Positions 1 through 10,212 of a DNA stretch of 64,000 bases are shown piece by piece. The number at the start of each line of letters is the position of its first letter. Position 1 is the stretch's first letter. A program made the translations under genes and the position numbers. Below the pieces are notes generated by a model, which saw only the letters and a list, made by a program, of their open reading frames with translations, was not told the DNA's origin and searched no databases. The stretch is from Telmatactis stephensoni (Eukaryota > Cnidaria > Anthozoa > Actiniaria > Isophelliidae), in contig JALIZF010001723.1 in the NCBI GenBank assembly GCA_029948255.1, forward strand, positions 476,001-540,000. Reading direction: 5' to 3'.

Positions 1-218
1 CGTCGCCTCTTTTTCCTAGTTTTGTACTCAAGTACATTGGTAAGCCTTTGATATTCCAGGGTAGGGAAACGCTTTTGAATGGCATGTCTCTGGCTTGTGT
101 TGCGCAACATGGTGGTGTATTTGATACAGTTGTGTTCGATCCACCAGGACCTGATGGTCTGTCAAAAGGATTTACCGCTTTAGCATGGAAGATGAAAGCA
201 GTTCGTATGGACTCCTAA
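1..218 (+). CDS. Beta-lactamase-like serine hydrolase, 3' end only (partial)
   Basis: This is the C-terminal tail of a beta-lactamase-like protein whose 5' part lies before the window. The frame starts at base 3 and stops with TAA at 216-218, giving about 71 residues. The tail is closely similar to the end of the complete paralogue at 1571-4599, sharing DPPGPDGLSKGFTA and AWKM. Bases 1-60 are identical to 4388-4447 and then the two diverge sharply. No catalytic motif lies in this piece, so activity cannot be judged. It shows that these genes are tandemly repeated on the plus strand. The family assignment rests on the paralogue. Confidence 0.8.
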   Translation, partial: SPLFPSFVLKYIGKPLIFQGRETLLNGMSLACVAQHGGVFDTVVFDPPGPDGLSKGFTALAWKMKAVRMDS

Positions 219-1570
219 AGCGAATGCTTCTTCGAGCATGGAATTCTTAACTGAAAAGACTAGTTGATTTTAGTTTAAGACGTTTTGTAGCTAAATTGTC
301 ATGTTATTTTTATAAAATTTATATGAGGGTGGTACTTAGTGCAATGGCAATGGGCCATTGTCTTAATTTCTGGCCTATAAGCTTCAGAGTTATTAGAGAG
401 TTATACATTTTAGTGGAGAAAGCGCGTGATGACGGTCTGAAGTGTCAGGGAAAGCAGTGTACTGTCTAAATATAGAATTAAACCCTTCTTGAACTGTAGG
501 TCTCGAAAGACCCTAAAAACGGCAAGCATGACATTGTAATAGTATGAATAGTATATCAACTAGTCAAGCAACAGAGGCCATCTTAGATACTCGATCGTAA
601 CTTTCTCTCTCTCTCTCTCAATTAATCTTGTAGGATATATACACCCGAATCTTAAGGCTGATTTACACGGCACGATTCGTCGGCCCGATTTGAAATCCAT
701 TGTTTTTGCGCTCCAATTCATTGATTTTCTTTTCAAAAAATCGGCCCGACACGAAAAATTTTGTAGCCGATTTCTGCGAATCGGACCGATTCTTCCTTTT
801 TTCGAACAAACCTTGTAAAAAATCGGGCCGACAATCGTAACGTGTAAATCAGCCTTTAGCGAATAAAAGAGACACAAGTAAACCGCTCACAGGAGTCATA
901 AAATCGTTACAGATATTAGCATTAATACGAAATATGCCAACAAATTAAAATAGGTCTTATCCTTATTCCGTGCCACACCTAAAATACCACAATCCCTTTC
1001 GAAATTTCTTTAAAAACGCCTTATAGAGAATACCAAGACAATATTAGTTTAAGGTAGCATCATTGTTTATCAATTTTAAGCTACCGAAAAGGATTTTGGA
1101 AGTGTAGGTATGAAATGACAAGATTATATTCAAAAACTTAATATGAATCACGCATACGTAGAAATGTTCCCAAAATTAAATTTCACTTTTCAACGGTATA
1201 GAGTTTCTTGAAAGCTTATATTCCTTTTTCCTATCTTTTTCGATTCGTACCTTCCTTAACCCCAAGAATAGATTTAGGATAACAAAGCATCTGATATAAT
1301 AAAATTTGCCCTTAGTCATTTTAGACAAATCAGGGAAAAAATATATATATATATAATTGAAGACGTCATGTATTAATTAAAAACTAAAAATTAGTATTCA
1401 GAGTCTAGTGTTTAATTGTTTACGCAAGCGTTATTATTTGAAGCATTTAATTGGAAGTGGTTCTGCATGATTTAAGTTGTCAGCGTCTCGATATTAAATA
1501 ACAGACCTGTTTTCTTTGCAAGTCGCAGCTATTCAAATACTTAGCAATCAAAAACAAAAATAAAGATCCC
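219..1570. other. Intergenic stretch between tandem beta-lactamase-like genes
   Basis: I see no coding potential here. It contains the MITE at 655-855, a short CT run just before it (about 603-620) and AT-rich DNA with a short TA run near 1340. The last part is presumably the promoter and 5' UTR of the gene starting at 1571, but I recognise no specific element. Confidence 0.5.
655..855. mobile_element. MITE with 23-bp terminal inverted repeats and TTA target duplication
   Basis: The ends AGGCTGATTTACACG and CGTGTAAATCAGCCT are inverted repeats that continue for 23 bp with two mismatches. A 3-bp TTA duplication flanks the element at 652-654 and 856-858, as expected of PIF/Harbinger-type insertions. 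The 201-bp interior encodes nothing and repeats the motif AATCGGCCCGA in both orientations. The superfamily is inferred from the duplication only. Confidence 0.8.
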
Positions 1571-2736
1571 ATGGAACCAGGCATGGAAAAGCTAACGTAC
1601 GAGCCTAAAACAGAGATCCATCGTTTCTCGATAGTGTGGCCGATTCTGACATGTATCTTCTTTGTGGTTGCTGTCGTCATGACCTCGTTGTTTTTATGGA
1701 TGGTCTTCAAACCCACCACTCAAATGAAATCGGTTCCTCGCCAGAATCCTCCTTCACCTGACACGCCGGCATGTCCAACACAACCAACTTTGTACCCGTT
1801 GGGTTCTCCATTACCGATCAAGATCCAAAAGGCACTCCATGCCATCGATCATTACCTCGTAAAACTTGTAGAAAGACCTGAACACAAGGAAAATATGTCT
1901 GCCTTGTCTATCAAGATTGCCTATCGAAATACAATCCTTTGGAGTGGTCATTATGGAAGTAAAATCTTCAAGGGCTCAGTACCCCCAGATGATAACACAA
2001 TCTATCGTATTGGAAGCGTGACGAAGCTCTTCCCTGTTCTTCTCCTCTATAAACTGTACGAAGATGGACTCATTTCATCGCTGGACGACCCTCTGAGTAA
2101 ATATGCTCCCGAGTTCTCCATCAAGAATCCATTTGGCGACAGTAGCATTAGCATTACACTCAGACAAATTGCAAGCCAAATGTCAGGGCTACCTCGAGAG
2201 GCTCCTTGTGCATTTCACTGTACGAACACAACGTCAGCCGAACAGCTGGCTTTACTAAAATCTAGATATCTCGTTGTCGAGCCTTGGACATTTCCTTCCT
2301 ACAGTAACCTTGGTTACGGGTTGCTAGGGCGACTATTGACTGAGAACCTCCTCAATACGACTTTTGAAAAATGGGTACAAGAAAAGATCCTGGATCCTCT
2401 TGGTATGAAAAATACAGGTTCTAAGATAACTGGAAAAGTAAAGGAAAATATGGCTTTGCCTTACACTAATGATGGAAAAGTAGTGCCTTTTATGGAGGTT
2501 GGATGGGATGGGCCAGCAGGTAAGGTGCAGGTAGATCCAGCCGGAAATCTTCCCGATTTCTGGTCAAGCCACTCATGAAGTCCTTTAGTTATTAAAAATA
2601 TGTCGTTCACAGTTATCACACTCATCAGACATTTAACAAATTTACGATGGCTTTCCGTGGTATGGACTAGCTCTTATTTACCAACATTTTACGTTCACAC
2701 ATTGTCAACATTAGTTATGGACCCACTCGGCTACAC

Positions 2737-2808
<72 letters not shown>

Positions 2809-4599
2809 GTGGAGATCTTAATAGCGCATCGTACGAAAAGTCTCGATGCTCTTTACATTAAGCCTGGTAGATTACAGAGTTCCTTGGAATTAGAAAAATA
2901 CCATTAGTTTATGCGTTCCTGGTAAACAGGAATGTTTTTAGTTCAGATTTAAAGGAAATCAGAGAGTTAGCATGTTTCACAGTGTCCGGTAGATTGTTCC
3001 AAAGTGAAGGTGCAGCCAGTGAAAAGGATCTTTTGCCAAAGGTAGAAGTTCTTGATCCTGGTTCTTCGAGAAGAAGCTTTGAAGAGGAACGCAGTAAACG
3101 GCTGTGCTTAAACAGCTTGAGAAGATCAGAAAGGTACTTGGGAGCGAGTCCATGAAGGCATTTATTGATAACATTTCCCATAACGTAACTAATTTTGACC
3201 ATGTGTGACGTAAAACGTTGGTAAATAAAAGTCCATACCGGAAAGCCATTGTAAACTTGTTTTCTTACCACAATTTGGAGAAGTAATTTCTTGTCGAACT
3301 GGCTTCGAGTACGAGCGTGCGCGCAAAATCAAAACGACCTAAATCGTTGGTATGGACTCTTATTTACCACAGTTCTCGACCAATCAGAAAGCAAGAAACT
3401 GATTGATTGTGGTAAAAATATTGATATACAATCATTGTCAAAATTAGTTGGTACGATATTGAGGTTAACATTTTTTGAACAGCTTAACAGTACGTAATTG
3501 GGGGCTACCAAAACATGTCTGTAAATAAAAACTGAAACTACAAAATGTCGTACATTCCTTAAAACTGATAGTTCAGTTGCTACTTCTCCGTCTTCCTTTT
3601 GTTTTTAACATGTGATTTGCAAAAAATTGTACAATGATTTTGCAATTTCTCAGGGTGGCCACAAGTCGTGCCCAGTTTTAGGCAATGGTTGTGCATGGCA
3701 TTTCTGTTGGTTTCTTTTGGTCATCGATAGGTACAAATGCAAATGTGTAAGGGTCAGCCAAAATATTTGAGCATGCAATTCCCAAAATCTTTATAGGTGG
3801 GTGTGGGCATACCAGAATGGATACGGATACCACTCACTCACTCGTCCATATATTGAACTTTTTCATATATATAGGGAATATGTATTCAACAGTGGATGAT
3901 TTGATGAAGTTGGCACAACTCTTCATCAATCCTGAGAAACAGTCAGTTTTAAAACCAGAAAGCATACGTGAAATGTCACTACCAGACTTTATAACTCGTG
4001 ATGGTTTATGGCTGTGGGGTTCTCCGTGGGAAATGCGTTTCATCCAACACTATGTTGCTAGACAGAAAGGTGGTGGCATCGATACTTACAGCGCTGCTTT
4101 CTCAGTCATCCCAGAAATGAAACTGGCAGTGAGCGTCTTAGTGAATGTAGCTCCTGCTTTGAAAAAGAATGGTTTTGTTGTGACGGATTTCGTCCACACG
4201 ACTTTACTTCCAGCATTAAACGAAACATTGTTTGAGATTCGCAGTAAGTCATCTTTTCCCATCTCAACCAAACCATTTCTAGGGAATTACTTGCTTTCCC
4301 AAGTTAACATGATCACAGGCAAAACCCATAAATTCATCGCTACTATCCAAGACGATAATGATGTCCTGAAAGTCAAGCGAAATAGTACGTCGCCTCTTTT
4401 TCCTAGTTTTGTACTCAAGTACATTGGTAAGCCTTTGATATTCCAGGCTTGGTTAACGCCTTTGACTGGCACATCTTGTGTTTCGCAACACTCTGGCCTA
4501 TTTTTTACAGTTACGTTTGACCCACCAGGACCCGATGGTCTGTCAAAAGGGTTTACTGCCGTAGCATGGAAGATGCAAGCAGTTCGTTTGCACTCGTAA
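1571..4599 (+). CDS. Transmembrane beta-lactamase-like serine hydrolase (LACTBL1-like), two exons
   Basis: Exons are 1571-2519 and 3875-4599. The donor GTAAGG and acceptor ATATAG split a glycine codon (phase 1), giving 557 residues. A short cytoplasmic N-terminus is followed by a membrane segment at about residues 22-46 and a proline-rich stalk, so it is probably a type II membrane protein with an outside-facing hydrolase domain. Class C beta-lactamase/PBP-like motifs are present: SVTK (the S-x-x-K nucleophile motif) in YRIGSVTK, and YSN in YSNLGYGLLG. A KGGGIDTYSA segment lies where the third KTG-like motif is expected. Vertebrate relatives are named LACTBL1; their substrate is poorly known and I infer none here. 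The intron carries a CATC-rich microsatellite and a LINE fragment. An AATAAA about 340 bp after the stop may be the polyadenylation signal. Confidence 0.92.
2736..2808. repeat. (ATC)n microsatellite
   Basis: An uninterrupted run of about 24 ATC units lies inside the intron of the beta-lactamase-like gene. Read as protein it gives poly-Ile, which is an artefact. Confidence 0.95.
2909..3271 (-). mobile_element. Non-LTR retrotransposon (CR1/L2-like) reverse transcriptase C-terminal fragment
   Basis: A 120-codon open segment carries the typical C-terminal tail of LINE reverse transcriptases: a CLHGLAPKYLSDLL block, then an RSFSLAAPSLWNNLP block, then a FKSELKTFLF end. Only this tail is present and the catalytic palm is missing, so this is a dead 5'-truncated copy. 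It lies antisense inside the intron of the beta-lactamase-like gene. CR1/L2 is my best family guess; RTE or another LINE clade is possible. Confidence 0.85.
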
Positions 4600-5466
4600 G
4601 TTCGTTTGGACCCCGGGCCTGGGGTTTGGACTCGTGAAGCAAATGTTTTTGATCTTTAATTTAAACATGGAAGATTGAGAGAGACAAACTAAGAGACTAA
4701 ATAACTATTCCGCTAGCTAGTGATGATTGCGTGATTCGGTACTTCTCCTGTCACACCTTGTTTTTAACTCCTTCATAAATCAAATGAATATTTTTAAATA
4801 GTAAGAGTGTTAACCAAATACTAACTAAATAGTAAGGGCTAACCATTAGGTTAGGGTTTGGCCACTTGCTAAGCTGAAAATTAAAGCTAACCGTGACATG
4901 AACACGACAGTTAAGTGACACTTGTTACAACTCGTACACAATAAAGGTAGTGAGTTTGGAGTGAAAAAGATCCGAGGGACCGTAAGTGAAATAGCATAAA
5001 ACGGAGATTTGAGAAGGGACGAAATGACTGTGAGTGGTCTACATTCATTAGGTATGGCCGCGTGAGGGAGGAAGGGAGGAAAAAGGGCGGCAGGTGATTC
5101 CTAAACCACCCTTGTAAAAAGAAAAAATACATGCCCAAAACAGCTGATAAAAGGATTTCAGATCCCCCTAAATTTCAACTGCTTCCTTCCCTTCCCCCGT
5201 CAATAATAATTGTGAATTCAGTTGTATGTGTTTACTTGCTAAAATACACAATAAAGCAAAATTCTACCCCGAAGATCATAGCGTCTTCGAACTTCACTGG
5301 TTGGCTATAAATACTGTATAGCAAACGCTATAGCTTGTTACATGGTCTCAGATGTCAAATCGGCTCTGATTTTTTACGTTTTAATTTTGAAATAGGTAAA
5401 ATGCTTGTAAGTCGGTGCCAGCTACCTTTTGATCGTTTTATCTGTTTTATATATGGGCTTTTGATA
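4600..5466. other. Intergenic, no recognisable gene
   Basis: This stretch holds the probable 3' UTR of the upstream beta-lactamase-like gene (AATAAA near 4940). Its other end is the downstream flank of the peptide exon at 5467-5687. I see no conserved coding signal. Confidence 0.4.
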
Positions 5467-5687
5467 TCAGCCAAAGGATTGGTAATGACATTTGTGGCAC
5501 CTGTTGCACCATTTTACGCGAGGTCCACAAACACGACGGCATCTTTTCCTCCACCACCACGCACGTCGACAGTACTGAGAACAGCGCTGGTAGTAGCCAC
5601 AACGGCATTTGTAGCTGTAGCAGCATTTGTATCCTCTTCCAGAGATATATGGGGCCCAGCAACGAAGTTTACCTAATTGATGAGGGT
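5467..5687 (-). CDS. Cysteine-rich peptide, terminal exon (unit D; signal exon not found)
   Basis: This 221-bp exon follows a TTTTTAG acceptor and begins with AC, the same split-Asp junction as the sister exon of unit A (9968). It encodes 12 cysteines spaced C-x11-CC-x4-C-x1-C-x5-C-x3-C-x9-C-x3-C-x6-C-x2-C-x2-C, with the family hallmark AWWWRKRC and a KWC element. Relative to units A-C the fourth and fifth cysteines are rearranged (CC-x4-C-x-C instead of CC-x-C-x4-C). No signal or propeptide exon is visible between 5688 and 7159, where two MITEs sit. It may be an orphan fragment, or an alternative last exon of unit C, whose upstream exons are in a compatible phase. The function of the family is unknown to me. 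Confidence 0.6.
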
Positions 5688-5757
5688 CTAAAAATAGGTA
5701 CACTGATATCAAGAGACCATAATACTAAGAGAGCGAAACTCGTGGATTGATGTCTAT

Positions 5758-5910
5758 GGTTATTTTTAGTAACAGGAAGTTGACGCCATATCGCGCGCGC
5801 AAGGCTTTCAATTTTTCGCAGGCGCGTATGCGAATCCTTTCTCCTCCAGCAATCAAATTTCATTGTTTGCGCGCGCGACGGCGTCAACTTTCTGTTGATA
5901 AAAAATAACC
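5758..5910. mobile_element. Palindromic MITE with about 45-bp inverted ends
   Basis: The left end (GGTTATTTTTAGTAACAG, then AGTTGACGCC) is matched in inverted orientation by the right end (GGCGTCAACT ... AAAAATAACC). Both arms contain CGCGCGCAA. The 153-bp element is non-coding. I see no clear target duplication, and a second MITE begins almost at its edge. Confidence 0.7.
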
Positions 5911-5918
5911 TTAAGGCC

Positions 5919-6168
5919 CGGTAATACGAGCAACAAAATCGTGCAACATTGTGGCGTTGCAAGTTGCAGAGCAATGCTGTTCGTATTACCACCCCGCGCG
6001 CAACAAATTTTCTTTGTTGCACGAAGTAGAAGCACTGCCTACTTTAATTTTGCAACAAAGAAAATTTGTTGCATGCGAGGTGGTAATACGAGCAACATTT
6101 GCTCTGCAACTTACAACGCAACAATGTACGTTGCGCGACAAGTTGCACGATTTTGTTGCTCATTACCG
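5919..6168. mobile_element. Palindromic MITE built of GCAAC/GTTGC inverted repeats
   Basis: The left arm CGGTAATACGAGCAAC, continuing through AAAATCGTGCAAC, is repeated inverted at the right end (GTTGCACGATTTTGTTGCTC then ATTACCG). Internal inverted copies of GGTAATACGAGCAACA and of ACAAAGAAAATTTGTTGC suggest a nested or multiply folded element of about 250 bp. It is non-coding. Confidence 0.7.
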
Positions 6169-7159
6169 CTTCATCTGACGTCGTTCACCTAAAATAGGAG
6201 TAGGCCAATTCGGAGTTTTGGTAATTGAATGAACCATGGAGGTGCCAAGTAACAAAGCAAATACTTTAGATTTTTAAAGGTTTTTGCTTAAAGTTTTGAA
6301 TATCTTATTGGAAATCGAGGCTGTCATTCCACAACATATATAATTTCGAACTGGTCGATTTAGACCAGCATGTCGTCGTGTGACTTCTTATCTAGAACAT
6401 CCGTCACGATACATGCTTCTTTCAGCGCATGAGTACATTTTGACCGGAATTAATTTTTCCTTGTTTACTTGAATTTTTCATAAAAATGTATGTGTGCAAA
6501 TTAAATCCACCTACAATTAACTTAGTCGGAAATTCCGACAGCGAAATAACTACTTTTAGATCTATTGTTAGGATGACTTCCCTGCTTCAGGCATGGAGAG
6601 GTTAATTGGTGTTCAGCAGGATGTAAAGGTCCGCATTGCTTGAAGATGACTGCATGAACCGGTACAACTCAAGCGAACAGTGAATTAACTTAATGTCCGC
6701 ATTTTTTGAAGATGACCGCATAAACAGTTCAACTGAAGCGAACAGTGGGTTGACTTTGAGGAGAATTCAAATACCGTATTTGCCGACGGGTGTGTTGCAT
6801 ATTGTCAGCTCAAACCAACCCCTAGTATATTTAACAAAAACGAGCGATTTGAGAACTGCAGCTGTTTTAATTACTTTAGATTTTGACGGTTTCTTATAAC
6901 GCTTTTTGCCTTGCAGAGGTTATTGTTTTAGTTAGATCTTGATACAAATCAGGTCGGAAGATTGCAAGAATATCAATTGGGCACAAGACTGATTAATTAA
7001 GACAACGCGTCCTTTTCCATTTATTATTGGAATGTTTGTTTGTTTCTTTATTGCGTGTATGTGTTTTGTAGTTTTTGTTTTCTTTATCGTTTTTATCAAA
7101 AAGTTTACTTTAGTTTTGAGACTGTGTTTCAAATCCGTTTGCTCCCGTTTCGTTCTTGG
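6169..7159. other. Stretch between peptide units D and C, no gene seen
   Basis: I searched both strands for a signal peptide or acidic propeptide exon that could belong to unit D and found none. An AATAAA on the minus strand near 7020-7025 is a likely polyadenylation signal for unit C. Confidence 0.4.
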
Positions 7160-8350
7160 TTATCCCTTGAAAGGTCTGTTAGAACATCTGGTACAAGGGG
7201 AATAGCAGAATTTCTGGTGGGTCTTACAGTCCCAGCGACATTTCTTTCTAAACCACCACCCCTTGCAGTGCTGTTTACAGCTTCTTACAGTGCCACACAA
7301 ATGCACCATACACCAACAGCATCTCTGGACGAGACAAAGTCGACCTCCGCGACACCAAATTATCCTTGGACGTTTGCAGCGGTAAATGCTTTTGATGCGA
7401 ATTGTACCAGGGTCTAGAAATGCAATACCATAAACGTTAAGAGATTATTATACTGTTCATAAACAAGCAAGTAGTTGGTATGAATGCAAATGGCCTGAGG
7501 CATTTTGGCAGACGGAGAAATAAACGTTTGCGCATTTATCTACCGATTCTGTAGATACATGCGAACGATACTTTGATTAATTCACCCTTTTCATTCTTTA
7601 ATTTTGGATCGGTTTTAAAAATCTGTTAAGCTGGACAGTATTAAACTCGTACTATAATCTGGAGAGGGTTATATATAAATATGGAAATGATTAGATTCTG
7701 GATGCAAGCGTGATGTAACGCAATCAAGCGTGAATGACACTATGAGCATGGAAAGATAAAATGTACAACACTAAGTGATAGTCTAACTGATTTCAAGGGA
7801 GTTTTATGAATTACACACTACTTGTACCATATATCTTCATCATCACCACTATCATCATCATCACCACCACTATCATCATCATCATTAACATCACCATCAT
7901 GAACTTTCTAAATTATGCACAAATCAATTGCAAGGAGTTCAGGGTAGTACCTTCCTCGGTGTCTTCCTCGTCGTCATCATTATCATCTTCTTCATTTGGC
8001 TTTACCAGAGAATGCTCTACAAAATGTATATCATTTCTGAGACATACGATACAAATCATACTTTTATAAAGAATCCTGTCTTATTAGAAAATACACCGAT
8101 TATTCGTGCCAAAAAATTAGTTTAACTAAGTGAAAATGCCAAAAACTGACTTTAAATGTTCTTGTTCAGACATGCTATGATATAAACAAATATTTTGTTG
8201 AAGTTTCACCAGTTTTGTACCTTCATTTTTCACTGGCTCTTTTTCGTGATCTAAATCTGTACGTGCGTTATGACTTTCATCTTCATCTGGAACAGCTTCA
8301 GCGAAGACAATCAATCCAACAAGAAACAGCACAGTAAGAGTGAGCTTCAT
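7160..8350 (-). CDS. Secreted cysteine-rich peptide precursor, 14 cysteines (unit C)
   Basis: There are three exons on the minus strand: 8221-8350, 7951-8016 and 7160-7413, all joined in phase 1, for 149 residues. Exon 1 encodes a signal peptide beginning MKLTLTVLFLVGLIVF and an acidic stretch. Exon 2 is a 22-codon acidic propeptide (EEDDNDDDEEDTEE). Exon 3 encodes the basic mature domain with 14 cysteines, 11 of them in the family core CC-x-C-x4-C-x5-C-x3-C-x8-C-x3-C-x6-C-x3-C-x2-C, with GWWFRKKC in the centre. Relative to units A and B it has extra cysteines before the CC pair. It is transcribed divergently from unit A, with about 870 bp between start codons. The architecture resembles host-defence or venom-type prepropeptides, but I do not recognise the fold and the activity is unknown. 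Confidence 0.82.
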
Positions 8351-9218
8351 GTTTGCCGATGGTTCAAGTGCAAAATGAATGGAGCAGAACAAAGTTGGCC
8401 TCGTTTAATGTGTTACGTCTTAGAAACCCTGTCGACCACGACCCAGTCACCACGTTCCACTTAATTTGTGTATTGATGTTCAAGTGTATCAGTGTGTTTC
8501 AGCAAGCGATTAATTGTGGTATTCAGAAATTACGTTTCGGTTCCTTTGTTGTTTCTTTCTTTGCATTTCATTTTCTTTGATTCGTTCTGTTTGAAAAGCT
8601 GAAAAAGTCCTCAAATGCTTGTCATCAAATTCGAAAGTCTTCAAGTGTTATTCATGAACTTGGAAGTATCTGAACCGTGTGTGCTGACTCTGAAGTAAAT
8701 CAGTTTTTTAAATACACAGATTAATGTTCTAGAACCCTTCTATTTCAACAATTTCTCTTCAGGCTTAATGTAGCCTGAAAATATACGTTTTGTATAAGTT
8801 CAGTACAACTTTGGTACACCAAATCAGTCTTTCTAAGACTTCCTAGATTTTAAAGGAACTGTAAAAGTCAACTGTAAAAGTCAACTGGTTTTCTTGACAG
8901 CCTTGCAGGCATGTTTTCTGCTTTTTCTTCTTCTTCTTCTAACTTCTTTTTTGTTGGCCATGGAATTTCAAACCATCATCAGATTTGACAGGATCTGATG
9001 ACATGATCTGATGGTCAAGTGTCCTTTCAATACATAAGTGTCCTATTCATAGACAAGACTCAATTGAAGCAGGTTTTTTTTACATAATTTCGTAATTCAT
9101 ACACAGAATTTTCTTGAACCGGAAAGTAAATGAATAATGAATGAATTATAAATGACCAAGGCCACAGCCCCATATCGCAGTACTCTGATAAGTGACTCTT
9201 TGTATTAGATGCTGTGAT
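8351..9218. promoter_or_regulatory. Divergent intergenic region between peptide units C and A
   Basis: This interval separates the start codons of two divergently oriented cysteine-rich peptide genes and must contain both promoters. I see no convincing TATA box. A short tandem repeat (GTCAACTGTAAAA) occurs near 8867-8890. The assignment is positional only. Confidence 0.4.
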
Positions 9219-10212
9219 ATGATCATGAAGCTCACCCTTGCTTTACTGTGGCTCTTTGGATTGATTGCCTTCTCTGGAGCTCTTCCAAATGAAGACGACG
9301 TACAGGGTACCACCTTAAAGAATGCTGAGAAAGAGACTACTGTACATGAAGACACACATGAAGGTAGAATTTTACACATGATTAAAAAATACAAGATTTT
9401 ACTGAACATTTGCGAGCTGCTATTGTTGCTACAAGCTAAGCTATAAGTCAATACATCGTTTCAGTGAGAAGCCCCTAAAATAGCAATAAATAAAATAGGC
9501 AGTTCTCAGGCATTTTTCTTTCTCTGCATGCAATTAGAAACATTAGACGAACCAATGGATGACAGCGATCAAGTAGAGCAGGAGTCACAAGACCACGACA
9601 AACTAAATGGTAAGAGCTTTGGAAACCTATTTCCCTGGGTCTTGATCCCTCATTATTTAGGGCGTTGGCTTGAAGGAGGGCCGGGGTCAACGTAAGGCCC
9701 TCAGAAAAAATGAACATTTAATAATGTAGAAATATGCTGTGATCTGCACACATCCTCTGCTACATGCACACATCAGTACAAGAAAACTGCAGACGGCAGA
9801 GAGGATCACGCGACCTTTTCTACTTCTGGCAGCGTAAAGATGAGTCATTTCCCGTTTCCGTAAACACGAAACGTCACGTTCACGTTTGAATACCAAGCGC
9901 GCAACGTCAGGCGCGAAAAGACGCCCGTGTGATCCACTCTAAGTTCTCTATTATGCTTGATTTCTAGACCCCAAAGCCAGCAAATGGATTAACTACTGCC
10001 GTGTGATGGTAGTCAAGGGTCGACTGGTCAGAAGGTGTTGTCCGTGCCTGATGGAAACTTGTGGTACTATTAGACAATGTGAAAATAAGTGTAGGGGGTG
10101 GTGGTGGAAAAGGCGATGCCGCCCAGAAAACTGTAAAAATATACCTAAGTGGTGTAGAGTAGCCTGTACGCTTTGTCGTGATAAACCAATTAGAGGGAGG
10201 CCTAAGGTGTAA
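9219..10212 (+). CDS. Secreted cysteine-rich peptide precursor, 12 cysteines (unit A)
   Basis: Exons are 9219-9363, 9538-9609 and 9968-10212, all phase 1, for 153 residues from the first ATG. The next ATG at 9225 gives MKLTL, as in unit C, and may be the true start. Exon 1 encodes a signal peptide (hydrophobic LALLWLFGLIAF) and an acidic region. Exon 2 is acidic (DEPMDDSDQVEQE). Exon 3 encodes a basic domain with 12 cysteines spaced C-x12-CC-x-C-x4-C-x5-C-x3-C-x8-C-x4-C-x6-C-x3-C-x2-C, with GWWWKRRC in the middle. The dibasic RR just before the CC pair, or the KGR before it, could be processing sites (inference). AATAAA signals follow at about 10306 and 10340. The function is not recognised; an antimicrobial, venom or structural role is possible. 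Confidence 0.85.

Noticed and set aside
560..877. 105-codon minus-strand frame
   Set aside because: It spans the MITE at 655-855 and its flanks, and the frame is accidental.
5335..5676. 113-codon plus-strand frame
   Set aside because: It is a shadow of peptide unit D on the opposite strand and has no family similarity.
7040..8069. Plus-strand open frames over peptide unit C
   Set aside because: They are shadows of the minus-strand coding exons and of an ATC microsatellite. Splice sites, phase and the cysteine framework support the minus strand.
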